A stretch of DNA of 64,000 nucleotides from Acidovorax sp. sif1233 (GCF_019218755.1 NZ_JAHUWZ010000010.1:1-64000), one strand, 5' to 3'. Positions 17,964 to 26,530 are shown, numbered from the stretch's first letter. Numbers and translations are program-made. The notes: generated by a model not told the origin, from the letters alone.

Positions 17964-19397
17964 ATGACATCCAACAGAACGCACCGGCGCAAGAGCCGGG
18001 CAGGCGAAGCTTTGCTGTGCCTGATCGCCACCGTCCCCCTCGCGCTTGCCGCCGGGGCCGCACATGCGCAACCCATGGCGTTCGACGCCGCGCTGCAGCA
18101 GCTCGGCCAGCGCTCCGACCAGCTTGCCGCCTCGAAAAGCGCCATCGAGAGCGCACGGCTGCGCCGCGATGCGATGCAGCGCCTGGGCGGCCCGGTGGTC
18201 AACCTCACCGGCGCGGCCTATGCCTACAACGCCAACCTGGATGTGGACCTGAACCCGCTCAACCGCGTGCTGCCCGGCGTGCTGTCGCAGCTGCCGCCAC
18301 AGCTGGCGGCCCCGCTGGCGCAGCTGCCACACCTGCCGTCGAGCTACACGCTCAACCGCCACAAGAGCGACACCACCAGCTCCGTCTCGGCCGTCTGGCC
18401 GATCTACATGGGGGGCGCCAGCCAGGCGGCGCGCGGCCTGCTCGATGCGCAGACCCACGAGGCCGAGGCCGACGCCGCCAGGACGGGCCATGAAGCGACC
18501 ACGCTGCTGGTGCAGCGCTACTTCGGCACCCAGCTGGCCGAGCGGGCGGCCGCGCTGCGCGAGGCGGCCCTGGCCACCATCGAGCAGCACGACGCGGCCG
18601 CGCAGAAGATGCTGGACGCTGGCGTGATCGCCCGCGTGGAGCGCCTGCAGGCCCGCTCCGCCCTGGAAGAGGCCCGCCGCAACGCCCGCAAGGCGCGCGA
18701 CGATGCCGAGCTGGCCGCCACCGCCCTCACCCGCACGCTCAAGGCCAGCGAGCGCGTGACGCCCACCAGCCCGCTGTTCGTGCTGAACGGGCCGCTCGAG
18801 CCCCTGCCGCAGTTCATCGACACCGCGCTCGCGCGCCACCCGGGCCTGTCCAAGGTGGCCGCCAAGAAGGAGCAGGCCACGCAGCTGCACGCCGCGCAGG
18901 AGGCACTGCGCAAGCCCCAGGTGTTCGCCTTCGGCCAGCGCCAGCTCAAGACCGGCAAGGAGGCCGACTGGGTGGCGGGCGTGGGCGTGCGCTGGACGCT
19001 GTGGGATTCGATCGACCGCAATGCGCTGGCCGAGTCGTCCAACCGCCAGATCGAGCAGGCCGAGCGCACCGGCGCGCAGGCGCAGAACGACATCGCCCTG
19101 CTGGTGGAAAAGCGCTGGCTGGGCGTGGAGCAGGCCCGCCGCCAGTTCCTGGCCATGGCCCCCAGCCTGGAACTGGCCGACGAGGTGCTGCGCCTGCGCG
19201 CTGCGGGCCTGAAGGCCGGCACCAGCACCACGCTGGACCTGATCGACGCGCAGGTGAACCAGGCCAAGGCCCAGACCGAACGCGCCCAGGCGGCGCACGA
19301 CTACGTGAAGGCCCTGGCCGACCTGCTGGAGAGCTGCGGCCTGTCGGAAGACTTTGGCAACTACATGGCGCGCGCCGATGCGGTGCGCCTGGAATGA
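17964..19397 (+). CDS. TolC-family outer-membrane efflux protein
   Basis: The 477-residue precursor has a signal peptide ending near AHA-QPM (residue 37) and the two long coiled-coil hairpin repeats of TolC-like proteins, for example TGHEATTLLVQRYFGTQLAE and the segment RLQARSALEEARRNARKARD. It would form the outer-membrane exit duct for the next three gene products. The start has only a weak ribosome site (GAGCTGAAAC). It is the first gene of the apparent efflux operon TolC, HlyD, permease, permease. Confidence 0.92.
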   Translation: MTSNRTHRRKSRAGEALLCLIATVPLALAAGAAHAQPMAFDAALQQLGQRSDQLAASKSAIESARLRRDAMQRLGGPVVNLTGAAYAYNANLDVDLNPLNRVLPGVLSQLPPQLAAPLAQLPHLPSSYTLNRHKSDTTSSVSAVWPIYMGGASQAARGLLDAQTHEAEADAARTGHEATTLLVQRYFGTQLAERAAALREAALATIEQHDAAAQKMLDAGVIARVERLQARSALEEARRNARKARDDAELAATALTRTLKASERVTPTSPLFVLNGPLEPLPQFIDTALARHPGLSKVAAKKEQATQLHAAQEALRKPQVFAFGQRQLKTGKEADWVAGVGVRWTLWDSIDRNALAESSNRQIEQAERTGAQAQNDIALLVEKRWLGVEQARRQFLAMAPSLELADEVLRLRAAGLKAGTSTTLDLIDAQVNQAKAQTERAQAAHDYVKALADLLESCGLSEDFGNYMARADAVRLE

Positions 19398-19427
19398 ACG
19401 AAGGCGAAACGAACGAAGGCGAATGAC

Positions 19428-20420
19428 ATGAGCAACAGCAAGAACAACAGCAAGAAGGCCGCCGTGATCGGCACCGTGGCCGTCGTGGCCGTGGCCGGTT
19501 TCGTGGGCTTTGGCCTGTGGAAGGCCTCGCAGCCCGCACCCGAGCTTTTCCAGGGCCAGATGGAGGCCCAGGAGGCCGACATCGCTCCCAAGGTGACCGC
19601 GCGCATCGCGCAGATCCTGGTGAAGGAAGGCGACCAGATCGCCGTGGGCGCGCCGCTGATCCGCATGGACAGCCCCGAAGTCAAGGCCAAGCTGGCCCAG
19701 GCCACCGCCGCGCAGGAGGCCGCCCAGGCCGTGGCCGACAAGGCCCAGCACGGCGCCCGCCCGCAGGAAATCGAAATGGCCCGGCTGAACTGGCAGCGCG
19801 CCGTGGCCGCCGCCGACCTGGCCGAGTCCTCCTTCAAGCGCGTGGACGGCCTGGCCCGCGAGGGCCTGGTGGCCGCGCAAAAGCGTGACGAGGCCGAGGC
19901 CAACTTCAAGGCATCGCGCGACCAGGCGCTGGCCGCCAGGGCCCAGTACGACCTGGCCCGCGCCGGCGCCCGCCCCGAAGACCGCTCGGCCGCCAGCGCC
20001 CAGGCGCGCCAGGTCGCGGGCGTGGTGGCCGAGGTCGAGGCCGCCCAGGCCGAGACCGAGCTCAAGAGCCCCGTGGCGGGCGAAGTGGCCAAGGTGCTGG
20101 CCCGCACCGGCGAACTCTCTCCCCAGGGCGTGGCCGTGGTCACCGTGGTGGACCTCAAGGACCAGTGGGTGGTGCTGAACGTGCGCGAGGACCGCCTGCA
20201 GCGCTTTGCCATCGGCAGCGAGTTCGACGCCACGCTGCCGGCCCTGGGCAACAAGGCGGTGAAGTTCAAGGTCTACCACACCGGCGCCCTGCCCGACTTC
20301 GCCACCTGGCGCGCCACGCGCGCGGGCCAGGGCTTCGACGCCCGCACCTTCGAGGTGCGCGCCCGCCCCGCCGCGCCCATCGAGGGCGCGCGCCCCGGCA
20401 TGACGGTGCTGGTGCAGTGA
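19428..20420 (+). CDS. HlyD-family periplasmic adaptor (membrane fusion) protein
   Basis: The 330-residue protein has an N-terminal membrane anchor (residues about 9-28), a biotinyl-lipoyl half-domain (ADIAPKVTARIAQILVKEGD), a coiled-coil hairpin near residues 85-200 and the second half (LKSPVAGEVAKVLARTGE) followed by a beta-barrel. It links an inner-membrane transporter to TolC. The C-terminus ends in the GARPGMTVLVQ motif typical of YhiI/YbhG-type adaptors, which work with ABC-2 permeases. It begins 31 bases after TolC, and is followed by a 218-bp gap carrying repeats. Confidence 0.93.
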   Translation: MSNSKNNSKKAAVIGTVAVVAVAGFVGFGLWKASQPAPELFQGQMEAQEADIAPKVTARIAQILVKEGDQIAVGAPLIRMDSPEVKAKLAQATAAQEAAQAVADKAQHGARPQEIEMARLNWQRAVAAADLAESSFKRVDGLAREGLVAAQKRDEAEANFKASRDQALAARAQYDLARAGARPEDRSAASAQARQVAGVVAEVEAAQAETELKSPVAGEVAKVLARTGELSPQGVAVVTVVDLKDQWVVLNVREDRLQRFAIGSEFDATLPALGNKAVKFKVYHTGALPDFATWRATRAGQGFDARTFEVRARPAAPIEGARPGMTVLVQ

Positions 20421-20638
20421 AATGTACCGACACCCCCTGAGCGCCTGCGGCGCTTCCCCCCGGCTCTCGCAACGCTGTGCGTTGCGGGCAGGGGAACGCA
20501 GCCCTCGCCGCGGGGCGGCCCTTGTCCGGCTGCCCTGGCTGGGCCGCGCGTCTTTCACGCCCTGCGATGGCCGTGAAGCGCAATGGATCATCGATGTAAA
20601 ATTTGCCTTCAGCGCTTGATAGATAAGCGCTAGCAGCT
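20421..20638. other. Gap inside the efflux operon: family B and family A repeats
   Basis: The gap between adaptor and first permease holds a family B copy (about 20432-20560) and then a family A copy that runs into the permease start codon. No gene is present. These structures could partly uncouple the permeases from the upstream genes. Confidence 0.65.
20432..20560 (+). repeat. Family B post-stop repeat, copy 1 (subtype with GGGGCGGCCCTTG)
   Basis: It starts 12 bases after the adaptor stop with CACCCCCTGAGCGCCTGCGG, then CTTCCCCC, an internal CGCAACGC/GCGTTGCG hairpin, AGGGGAACGC and GGGGCGGCCCTTG. It shares the last part with the copy at 57888-57992. Confidence 0.7.
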
Positions 20639-20655
20639 ATGAATTCAATAGTAAA
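20604..20655. repeat. Family A palindromic repeat, copy 2
   Basis: Core AGCGCTT (20611-20617), seven bases, AAGCGCT (20625-20631), then AGCAGCTAT running into the start codon of the permease gene, so the repeat supplies the ATG and the first few codons. Confidence 0.85.
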
Positions 20656-21811
20656 CAGCTTTCGCCGCGAGGCCCGCCGCCTGGCGGCCGACCCCTGGGA
20701 CCTGGCCATGGTCACCTGGGTGCCGCTGCTGGCCGTGGCGCTGCTGTGGTGGATTTTCTCGGCCGGCCTGCCGCGCCACCTGCCCGTGGGGGTGGTCGAT
20801 GAGGACCACTCCAGCCTGTCGCGCCAGCTGGTGCGCATGCTCGACGCCACGCCGGGCGTGCGCATCGCGCAGAACCACGCCAACACGGCCGAGGCGGAGC
20901 GCGCGCTGCGCGCCCTCGAGGTCTATGCCGTCGTCACCATCCCGCGCGACTTCGCGCGCACCGTGAAGGAAGGCCGCGCAGCCCAGGTCACGCTGCTGCA
21001 CAACGCGCAGATGGGCACGCATTCGGGCCTGCTGCAGCGCGACGTGCGCGCCGCCGTGGGCACACTGTCGGCGGGCATCGAGATGGCCGCGCGCAACAAG
21101 CGCGGCGAAAGCGCGCAAGCCGTGCGCGTGAGCATGGAGCCCATCCACACGCAGCTGGTGGCGCTGTTCAACGTGTCGAGCAACTACGAGCAGTTCCTGG
21201 GCGCGGCGCTGATCCCCGCGCTGCTGCACATCCTGGCCATGACGGCCGGTGCCTGGACGGTGGGCCGCGAGCTGCGCGACCGCAGCCTGGGCGAGTGGCT
21301 GGGCACGGGCCGTTTCGTCCCTGTCGCAGGCGCCTTGCTGGGCAAGCTCGTGCTGCCCTGGGCCACGCTCACGCTGGTGGGCCTGCTGGCGCTGGCGGGC
21401 ATCACCTGGGGCCGGGGCTGGCACCCGCCGGGCAGCCTGCCCTGGGTGGCCGCCGCGCTGGCGCTGCTGATGGCCGTGTCGGTGGCGGCGGGCGCGGCCC
21501 TGGCGGCCCTCACGCGCTCGCTGCGCACCGCGCTGTCGGGCGCGGGGTTCTTCGCGGCGCCGGCGTTCGCGTTCAGCGGCGTGGCGTTTCCCCTGGCGGG
21601 CATGCCCGCCAGCGCGCGCGCCTGGGCCGAGGCCATGCCGTTCACGCACTACATCCGGCTGCAGATCGAGCAGTTGCAGATGGGCGCGCCGCTGGCCGCC
21701 AGCGTGTCCACCATGGCGGCGCTGCTCATCGCCACCGGCGTGCTCTGGCTCGTGGCCGCCATGGGGCTGAGCCTTGCCGCGGGCCAGCCCGCCAGCTGGG
21801 GAGGCCGCTGA
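20639..21811 (+). CDS. ABC-2-type transporter permease, first of a pair
   Basis: The 390-residue inner-membrane protein has one N-terminal membrane helix (WVPLLAVALLWWIFSAGL), a periplasmic domain of about 150 residues (PVGVVDEDHSSLSRQLVRML) and five or so helices in the C-terminal half, the YhhJ/YbhR architecture. The conserved N-terminal RREARRLAADP lies just after the start. MNSIVN at the N-terminus is encoded by the end of a family A repeat. No nucleotide-binding subunit is encoded next to it. It ends one base before the ATG of its partner permease. Confidence 0.9.
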   Translation: MNSIVNSFRREARRLAADPWDLAMVTWVPLLAVALLWWIFSAGLPRHLPVGVVDEDHSSLSRQLVRMLDATPGVRIAQNHANTAEAERALRALEVYAVVTIPRDFARTVKEGRAAQVTLLHNAQMGTHSGLLQRDVRAAVGTLSAGIEMAARNKRGESAQAVRVSMEPIHTQLVALFNVSSNYEQFLGAALIPALLHILAMTAGAWTVGRELRDRSLGEWLGTGRFVPVAGALLGKLVLPWATLTLVGLLALAGITWGRGWHPPGSLPWVAAALALLMAVSVAAGAALAALTRSLRTALSGAGFFAAPAFAFSGVAFPLAGMPASARAWAEAMPFTHYIRLQIEQLQMGAPLAASVSTMAALLIATGVLWLVAAMGLSLAAGQPASWGGR

Positions 21812-21812
21812 C

Positions 21813-22967
21813 ATGCACGTCCACACGAACCCCGCCCCCCGGGGCCTGCTGCACGCCTGGCTGCTGGCGCTGGCCACCATGGCGCGCGACAAGGGCGTGC
21901 TGCTGCTGCTGATCGGCGCGCCCGTGCTCTACGGTTTCTTCTACCCCTGGTTCTATGCCGACGAGGTGCTCACCCGCGTGCCCGTGGCGGTGGTGGACAT
22001 GGACCACAGCAGCCTGTCGCGCCAGATCACGCGCTTTGCCGACGCCGACCCGCGCATCGAGGTGCGCTTGGTCACGGGCAGCGAGCGCGAGGCGCAGGAG
22101 GCCCTGTGGCGCGGCGAGATCGAAGGCTATGCGCTGATCCCCGCCAACCTCAAGCGCAGCGTGGTGCGCGGGGAGAACGCGGTGGTCAGCATCGAGGCCA
22201 ACGGTGCCTATGCGCTGCTCAACAAGGCCGTGCAGTACGGCTTCGCCGAGGCGGTGGGCACGGTGTCCGCCGGGGTCGAGATCCGCAAGCTGCAGGCCGG
22301 CGGCCAGAGCGCGCAGCAGGCCGCGGCCAGCCGCGCGCCGGTGCAGCTGCAGATGGTGGCGCTCTTCAATCCCATCGAGGGCTATGGCAGCTTCGTGGTG
22401 CCCGCCGTGGCGCTGCTGATCCTGCAGCAGACCCTGCTCATGGGCGCCGCCCTGCTCACCGGCACCTGGGTGGAGGCCGGCGAGCACCGCGCCAGCGCCA
22501 CCACCTGGCTGGGCCGCCTGCTGGCGCTGAACACGCTGGGCTGGGCCAGCGGGCTGTTCTACTTTGGCTGGATCTTCGTGCTGCACGGCTACCCGCGCGG
22601 CGGCAACCCGCTGGGCGCGCTGGCGCTCCTGGCCTGCTACGTACCCGCCATCGCCGCGCTGGGGTCGCTGCTGGGGCTGTGGTTCGGCAACCGCGAGCGC
22701 GCGCTGCAGGTACTGCTGTTCACCACGCTGCCCATCGCGTTCGTGGCCGGTTTCTCGTGGCCCGTGGAGGCCCTGCCCGAGCCGCTGCAGTGGCTGCGCT
22801 GGCTGCTGCCCAGCACCTCGGGCGTGCAGGCCTCGCTGCGGCTCAACCAGCTGGGCGCGCCGCTGTCGGCCGCCCTGCCCCACCTGTGCGCGCTGGTGGC
22901 GCTGTGCGCGGTGGCCACGGCGGCGCTGCTGTACAAGACCCGCCCCCGGCTCCTGCCAGCCGTCTGA
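21813..22967 (+). CDS. ABC-2-type transporter permease, second of a pair
   Basis: The 384-residue protein has the same build as the preceding permease: N-terminal helix (GVLLLLIGAPVLYGFFYPWF), a periplasmic domain beginning VPVAVVDMDHSSLSRQITRF, and a C-terminal membrane bundle. The pair would form a heterodimeric channel working with the HlyD and TolC proteins. It starts one base after the partner's stop, so the two are coupled. The longer frame opening at 21774 only reflects overlap. Confidence 0.9.
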   Translation: MHVHTNPAPRGLLHAWLLALATMARDKGVLLLLIGAPVLYGFFYPWFYADEVLTRVPVAVVDMDHSSLSRQITRFADADPRIEVRLVTGSEREAQEALWRGEIEGYALIPANLKRSVVRGENAVVSIEANGAYALLNKAVQYGFAEAVGTVSAGVEIRKLQAGGQSAQQAAASRAPVQLQMVALFNPIEGYGSFVVPAVALLILQQTLLMGAALLTGTWVEAGEHRASATTWLGRLLALNTLGWASGLFYFGWIFVLHGYPRGGNPLGALALLACYVPAIAALGSLLGLWFGNRERALQVLLFTTLPIAFVAGFSWPVEALPEPLQWLRWLLPSTSGVQASLRLNQLGAPLSAALPHLCALVALCAVATAALLYKTRPRLLPAV

Positions 22968-23016
22968 GCACCACGCCGCGCCGGGCCCGCCGCCCTGCCC
23001 CCTCACCCCTCACCGC

Positions 23017-24045
23017 TCAACGGCGCGCGGGCAGCCCGGCCCACACGTCCATCGCCTGCCACTCCAGCGGCAGACGGACATCCACGCCGTCGCGCGCGCC
23101 CCGCTCGCGCAGGTAGGCCATGGACACATCGAAGGCATCGAGCGGCGGGGGCATGGGCTGCATGGGCCGGCCCGGAGGCTGCCAGAAGTCGTCCCAGTGG
23201 ATGGGAATGACGCGCCGGGCGCCCACGGCGGCGATCACCTCGGTCCACAGCGCATCGCGGTAGCTCTCGGGCCGGGGCCCCAGCGCGCCGATGCCCTGCA
23301 GCACCACGTCGGCCTGCACGCCGCGCAGCGCACCAGGCTCGAAGCCCGCGCTGCCCACGATGAGCAGCGTCCTGCCGCCATGCTCCACATGCAGGGCATA
23401 ACTTTGCCCCTCCTTGTAGTCGCTGGCACGCACCGGCGGGTGCAGCGGGGCGGTGACCTCGCCCCCCGTGAAGCCGGTGGGCGCATGGCGGCTGGCGAAC
23501 AGCGTCGCCGTGAAGCGGCCAAAGCGCTGCGGCTCGCCCAGCTTCGCCACGCGGATCTGCGCCTCGGCCAGGCCCCAGCCGCGCCCCACGTTGGCCGTGG
23601 ACTCGGAGCCCAGCAGCAGCGCACCCATGCGCCGCGCGACCTCGGGCGCATCCATGGCGTGGTCGTAGTGCGAATGCACGGGGATCACCGCCGCCAGCCT
23701 GCCCGTTTCGCCCGGCAGGCCGGCACGCCGCAGGCCCTGCGTGATGGCCTGCATGTCGGGCTCCACCTTGCCCAGGAAGGTCTGCAGCTTGCCGGGGCGC
23801 GAGAAAAATCCGTCCGTCATCAGCGCCGTCTCGCCGTCGTCCAGCAGCACGGTGGAAACGCCCAGGAAGGTCACCTTGACGGGTGGCGGCGCCTCGCCGC
23901 CAGCGGGCACCTTCCAGCGCAGATCCGCGTACGGCTGCAGTGAGGGGTGCTGCTGCAGCGCCCAGGCCAGCGCGCCCAGCGCGAACACCGCCAGCAGCCC
24001 CAGGGCCAGCAGCGCCTTCGTCAGCAGCGGCCGCATCGCGCTCAC
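23017..24045 (-). CDS. MBL-fold metallo-hydrolase, membrane anchored
   Basis: The 342-residue product has an N-terminal hydrophobic helix (residues about 9-29) and a metallo-beta-lactamase domain with HSHYDH (an HxHxDH site) near residue 125, a later SAGFEPG segment and IPIHWDD near 290. It resembles UlaG-like or PE-hydrolase-like MBL proteins located at the membrane; the substrate is unknown. Its start overlaps the stop of the symporter gene by four bases, so both belong to one operon. Confidence 0.9.
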   Translation of the reverse strand: MSAMRPLLTKALLALGLLAVFALGALAWALQQHPSLQPYADLRWKVPAGGEAPPPVKVTFLGVSTVLLDDGETALMTDGFFSRPGKLQTFLGKVEPDMQAITQGLRRAGLPGETGRLAAVIPVHSHYDHAMDAPEVARRMGALLLGSESTANVGRGWGLAEAQIRVAKLGEPQRFGRFTATLFASRHAPTGFTGGEVTAPLHPPVRASDYKEGQSYALHVEHGGRTLLIVGSAGFEPGALRGVQADVVLQGIGALGPRPESYRDALWTEVIAAVGARRVIPIHWDDFWQPPGRPMQPMPPPLDAFDVSMAYLRERGARDGVDVRLPLEWQAMDVWAGLPARR

Positions 24046-24923
24046 GCCACCTTGGCCGCGGCCGCCGTGTCAGGGCGGCGCAGCACCAGCATGCCGAACA
24101 GCGTGGCCAGGAGGTACATGCTGACCGAGTAGATGGCGGCGGGCAGCGCGAGCTGGAAGTTGCCGAGCACCGACAGCGCGATGAAGATCGCGAGCGTGGA
24201 ATTGTGGATGCCGATCTCGAAGCTGATCGCCGTGGCCATGGACTTGTCCAGCCCCGCCGCGCGTGCGAGGTAGTAGCCCGATGCGAGGCTGATGGCGTTG
24301 AACAGCAGCACGGCCGGGCCGATGCCCGCGAAGGACTCCACGAGCGCCGTCCACTCCTTGGCGATGGCGATGAGCGCGAACGCCGCCAGCACCACGGCGC
24401 TGAAGATCTTCATGGGCTTTTCCATGCGTGCGCTGAACGCCGGCGCGCGCCGGTGCACCGCCATGCCCAGCACCACGGGCACCAGCACGATGACGATCAC
24501 CTCCACCACCTTGCCGAACTGCAGCGGCACCACCTGGCCCGTGCGGGCAAAGGTGTCGATGGCCCAGTTGGTGATGAGCGGCAGGCTCGCGATGGACAGC
24601 ACGGTGTTGATGGCGGTGAGCGAGATGTTCATCGCCACGTTGCCGCCGAACAGATGGCTGAACAGGTTGGCCGACACGCCGCCGGGCGATGCCGCCAGCA
24701 GCATCAGCCCCACCGCGTAGACGGGGGCCACGCCCAGCAGCACGATGAGGGCGTAGCACGCCGCCGGCAGCACCAGCACCTGCAGCACCAGGGCCAGCAG
24801 CACCGCGCGCGGATGCTGCAGCAGGCGCCTGAAGTCGCCCACCGTGAGCGACAGGCCCAGGCCGAACATGACCAGCCCGAGCGCAATGAACAGCAGGGTG
24901 GGAAGGATGGAAACAAAGCTCAT
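24042..24923 (-). CDS. Bile acid:sodium symporter (BASS) family transporter
   Basis: The 293-residue protein has nine to ten membrane helices. Family marks include GLGLSLTVGDFRRLLQHP near residues 21-38, the segment AASPGGVSANLFSHLFGGN near 78 and EIGIHNSTLAIF near 233, which forms the sodium and substrate site in BASS proteins. Bacterial members carry organic anions rather than bile acids; the substrate here is unknown. I use the ATG at 24923. No good ribosome site is visible, and an eight-base hairpin lies directly upstream. Confidence 0.92.
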   Translation of the reverse strand: MSFVSILPTLLFIALGLVMFGLGLSLTVGDFRRLLQHPRAVLLALVLQVLVLPAACYALIVLLGVAPVYAVGLMLLAASPGGVSANLFSHLFGGNVAMNISLTAINTVLSIASLPLITNWAIDTFARTGQVVPLQFGKVVEVIVIVLVPVVLGMAVHRRAPAFSARMEKPMKIFSAVVLAAFALIAIAKEWTALVESFAGIGPAVLLFNAISLASGYYLARAAGLDKSMATAISFEIGIHNSTLAIFIALSVLGNFQLALPAAIYSVSMYLLATLFGMLVLRRPDTAAAAKVA

Positions 24924-24928
24924 GTGCA

Positions 24929-25009
24929 CACACGGCCCGCAGAGGGCCGTGCTCCGTTCAAAGCGGGTGGAAACGGCGATGCCCACGGCGCCACGAGGGC
25001 GCCGTGGGC
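24929..25009 (-). other. Two strong hairpins upstream of the BASS gene
   Basis: Hairpin 1 (24929-24949) has stem CACGGCCC / GGGCCGTG and lies six bases from the symporter ATG. Hairpin 2 (24981-25009) has a perfect twelve-base stem GCCCACGGCGCC / GGCGCCGTGGGC with a five-base loop. Neither has a T run. A purine-rich tract on the plus strand follows at about 25029-25062. Confidence 0.65.
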
Positions 25010-25092
25010 GGAGTGCCGCGACCGGACGACAAGGAGAGAGAGAAAGAAAAGGAAAAAGGGACAGCGAGGCGGGCGGAAAAAGCGGCGTGCCC

Positions 25093-25617
25093 CTAGGCCG
25101 CCGCCTGGCCCGTGCGCAGGCGCACCGGTCCGCTGCGCAGTTCGATGGCGGCCTGCACTTCCTTGCGCAGGCCCAGCGCGAAGGCCCACTCGGCCACCAC
25201 GAACAGCGGGCCCACGATCAGGCCCACGAGGTCGTCCACGAACGCGGGCTTGCGGCCTTCGTAATGGTGTCCCACGAACTGGATCACCCAGCCCACGGCG
25301 AACAGGCCGATGCCCGTGGCCAGCCACACGGCCATGGACTGCAGCGCCACCCACTGCGCCACCACCAGCATCGCGGCCAGCAGCGCCGCCATGGCCAGGC
25401 CAAAACGCAGGTCGAGCCGCAGGTAGAAGACGCTGCTGGCCAGCGCGCAGAACAGCGCCGGGGTCAAGGGCAGGCCGCCCACCGCCCACGCGGGGCGCGA
25501 GAGCAGCACCACCACCGCGAACATGATCATCGGCACGCCCACGAAGTGGGTGTGGATGTTGCGCGGGTCGCGGTGGTAGTCGGCGTACTGGGCCAGGTGG
25601 TCGATCAGGGTTTTCAT
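25093..25617 (-). CDS. Mpo1-like (DUF962) membrane protein
   Basis: The 174-residue protein has about four membrane helices and the family's histidine signatures: YHRDPRNIHTHFVGVP near residues 14-29 and FVGHHYEGRKPAFVDD near 114-129. The yeast relative Mpo1 is an iron-dependent dioxygenase in the alpha-oxidation of 2-hydroxy fatty acids; the bacterial role is inferred. It is divergent from the Crp/Fnr regulator gene, with an Fnr-like site in between. Confidence 0.9.
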   Translation of the reverse strand: MKTLIDHLAQYADYHRDPRNIHTHFVGVPMIMFAVVVLLSRPAWAVGGLPLTPALFCALASSVFYLRLDLRFGLAMAALLAAMLVVAQWVALQSMAVWLATGIGLFAVGWVIQFVGHHYEGRKPAFVDDLVGLIVGPLFVVAEWAFALGLRKEVQAAIELRSGPVRLRTGQAAA

Positions 25618-25637
25618 GGGTGTCTCCTGGTATTGTT

Positions 25638-25651
25638 TTGAGCAGGATCAA
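25638..25651. promoter_or_regulatory. Fnr/Crp-type binding site
   Basis: TTGAG, four bases, ATCAA: one mismatch from the Fnr consensus TTGAT-N4-ATCAA. It lies 21 bases upstream of the Mpo1-like ATG and in the shared promoter with the Crp/Fnr gene. Confidence 0.55.
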
Positions 25652-25678
25652 TGGTCGCCCCGCAGGGGCCGCAACGTC

Positions 25679-25694
25679 TGTCGTACACACGACA
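25679..25694. promoter_or_regulatory. Inverted repeat TGTCGT-N4-ACGACA
   Basis: A perfect six-base-arm palindrome in the Mpo1/Crp-Fnr divergent region, a second candidate operator, possibly for the Crp/Fnr protein encoded downstream. Confidence 0.5.
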
Positions 25695-25767
25695 AAAAGC
25701 CCCCTTCCCTTCAGCCCTTCCCCTTCAGCCCCTTCCTTCCGCCCCGCGCGCGCCCCGCCCTCCCCAC

Positions 25768-26472
25768 ATGACCGACCCCGCCGCCTACCTGCCCGTTCTC
25801 CAGTCCGGCCGCTGGTTTGCCCACCTGCCGCCCGACTTTGCCCAGCCGCTGATCGCCATGGCCCACCTGCGCCAGCTGCAGCCGGGCGAGGTGCTGTTCC
25901 TGCGCGGCGACGCGCCCTGCGGGCTGTACGCGGTGGTGCGCGGGGCCATCAGCATCTCGGGCACGGGCGGGCGGGCGCACGAGGCGCGCGCTGCGCTGCT
26001 CACGCGGCTGGAGCCGCCGCACTGGTTTGGCGAGATCTCGGTGTTCGACGGCTCGGCGCGCACCCACGACGCCCATTCCGCCGAGGCCAGCACGCTGCTG
26101 CAGGTGCCGCACGAACGGCTGCAGGCCTGGCTGCAGGCCCACCCGCAACACTGGCATGCGCTGGCCCTGCTGCTCACCGACAAGCTGCGCACCGCCTTCG
26201 TGGCCATGGAGGAGCTGGCGCTGCTGCCCGCCCCGCAGCGCCTGGCACGCCGCCTGGTGATGATGGCCGAGGGCTACGGCCAGTGGACGGCCGAGGGCCA
26301 GTCGCGCCGCGTGATCGGCATCTCGCAGGAGCAGCTGTCGCTGATGCTGGCCATCTCGCGCCAGACCACCAACCAGATCCTCAAGGACCTGGAGTCGCGC
26401 CACCTGGTGCGCGTGCAGCGTGGCGAGGTGGAGATTTTGGACCTGGCGGCGCTACGGGCCACCTGCTATTGA
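25768..26472 (+). CDS. Crp/Fnr-family transcriptional regulator
   Basis: The 234-residue protein has an N-terminal cyclic-nucleotide-binding-like barrel (QLQPGEVLFLRGDAPCGLYA near residues 36-55, WFGEISVFDG near 91) and a C-terminal winged helix with GISQEQLSLMLAISRQTTNQ near 190-210. It lacks the N-terminal cysteine cluster of Fnr, so direct oxygen sensing by an iron-sulfur cluster is unlikely. The start at 25768 is the ATG nearest the domain start; the open frame upstream is low-complexity. Its stop codon is at the edge of a family A repeat. Confidence 0.92.
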   Translation: MTDPAAYLPVLQSGRWFAHLPPDFAQPLIAMAHLRQLQPGEVLFLRGDAPCGLYAVVRGAISISGTGGRAHEARAALLTRLEPPHWFGEISVFDGSARTHDAHSAEASTLLQVPHERLQAWLQAHPQHWHALALLLTDKLRTAFVAMEELALLPAPQRLARRLVMMAEGYGQWTAEGQSRRVIGISQEQLSLMLAISRQTTNQILKDLESRHLVRVQRGEVEILDLAALRATCY

Positions 26473-26530
26473 ATTACTATTAAATATATAGCAACCAGCG
26501 CTTTACCATCAAGCGCCATAGCCATTTTTC
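26468..26530. repeat. Family A palindromic repeat, copy 3
   Basis: It follows the Crp/Fnr stop directly with ATATAGCAACCAGCGCTTTA, then CATCAAGCGCCATAGCCATT. The core palindrome has decayed on one side. Confidence 0.75.

Noticed and set aside
17808-20591. A 927-codon open frame on the minus strand
   Set aside because: It is antisense to the TolC and HlyD genes and reads as a low-complexity His/Gly/Leu-rich shadow.
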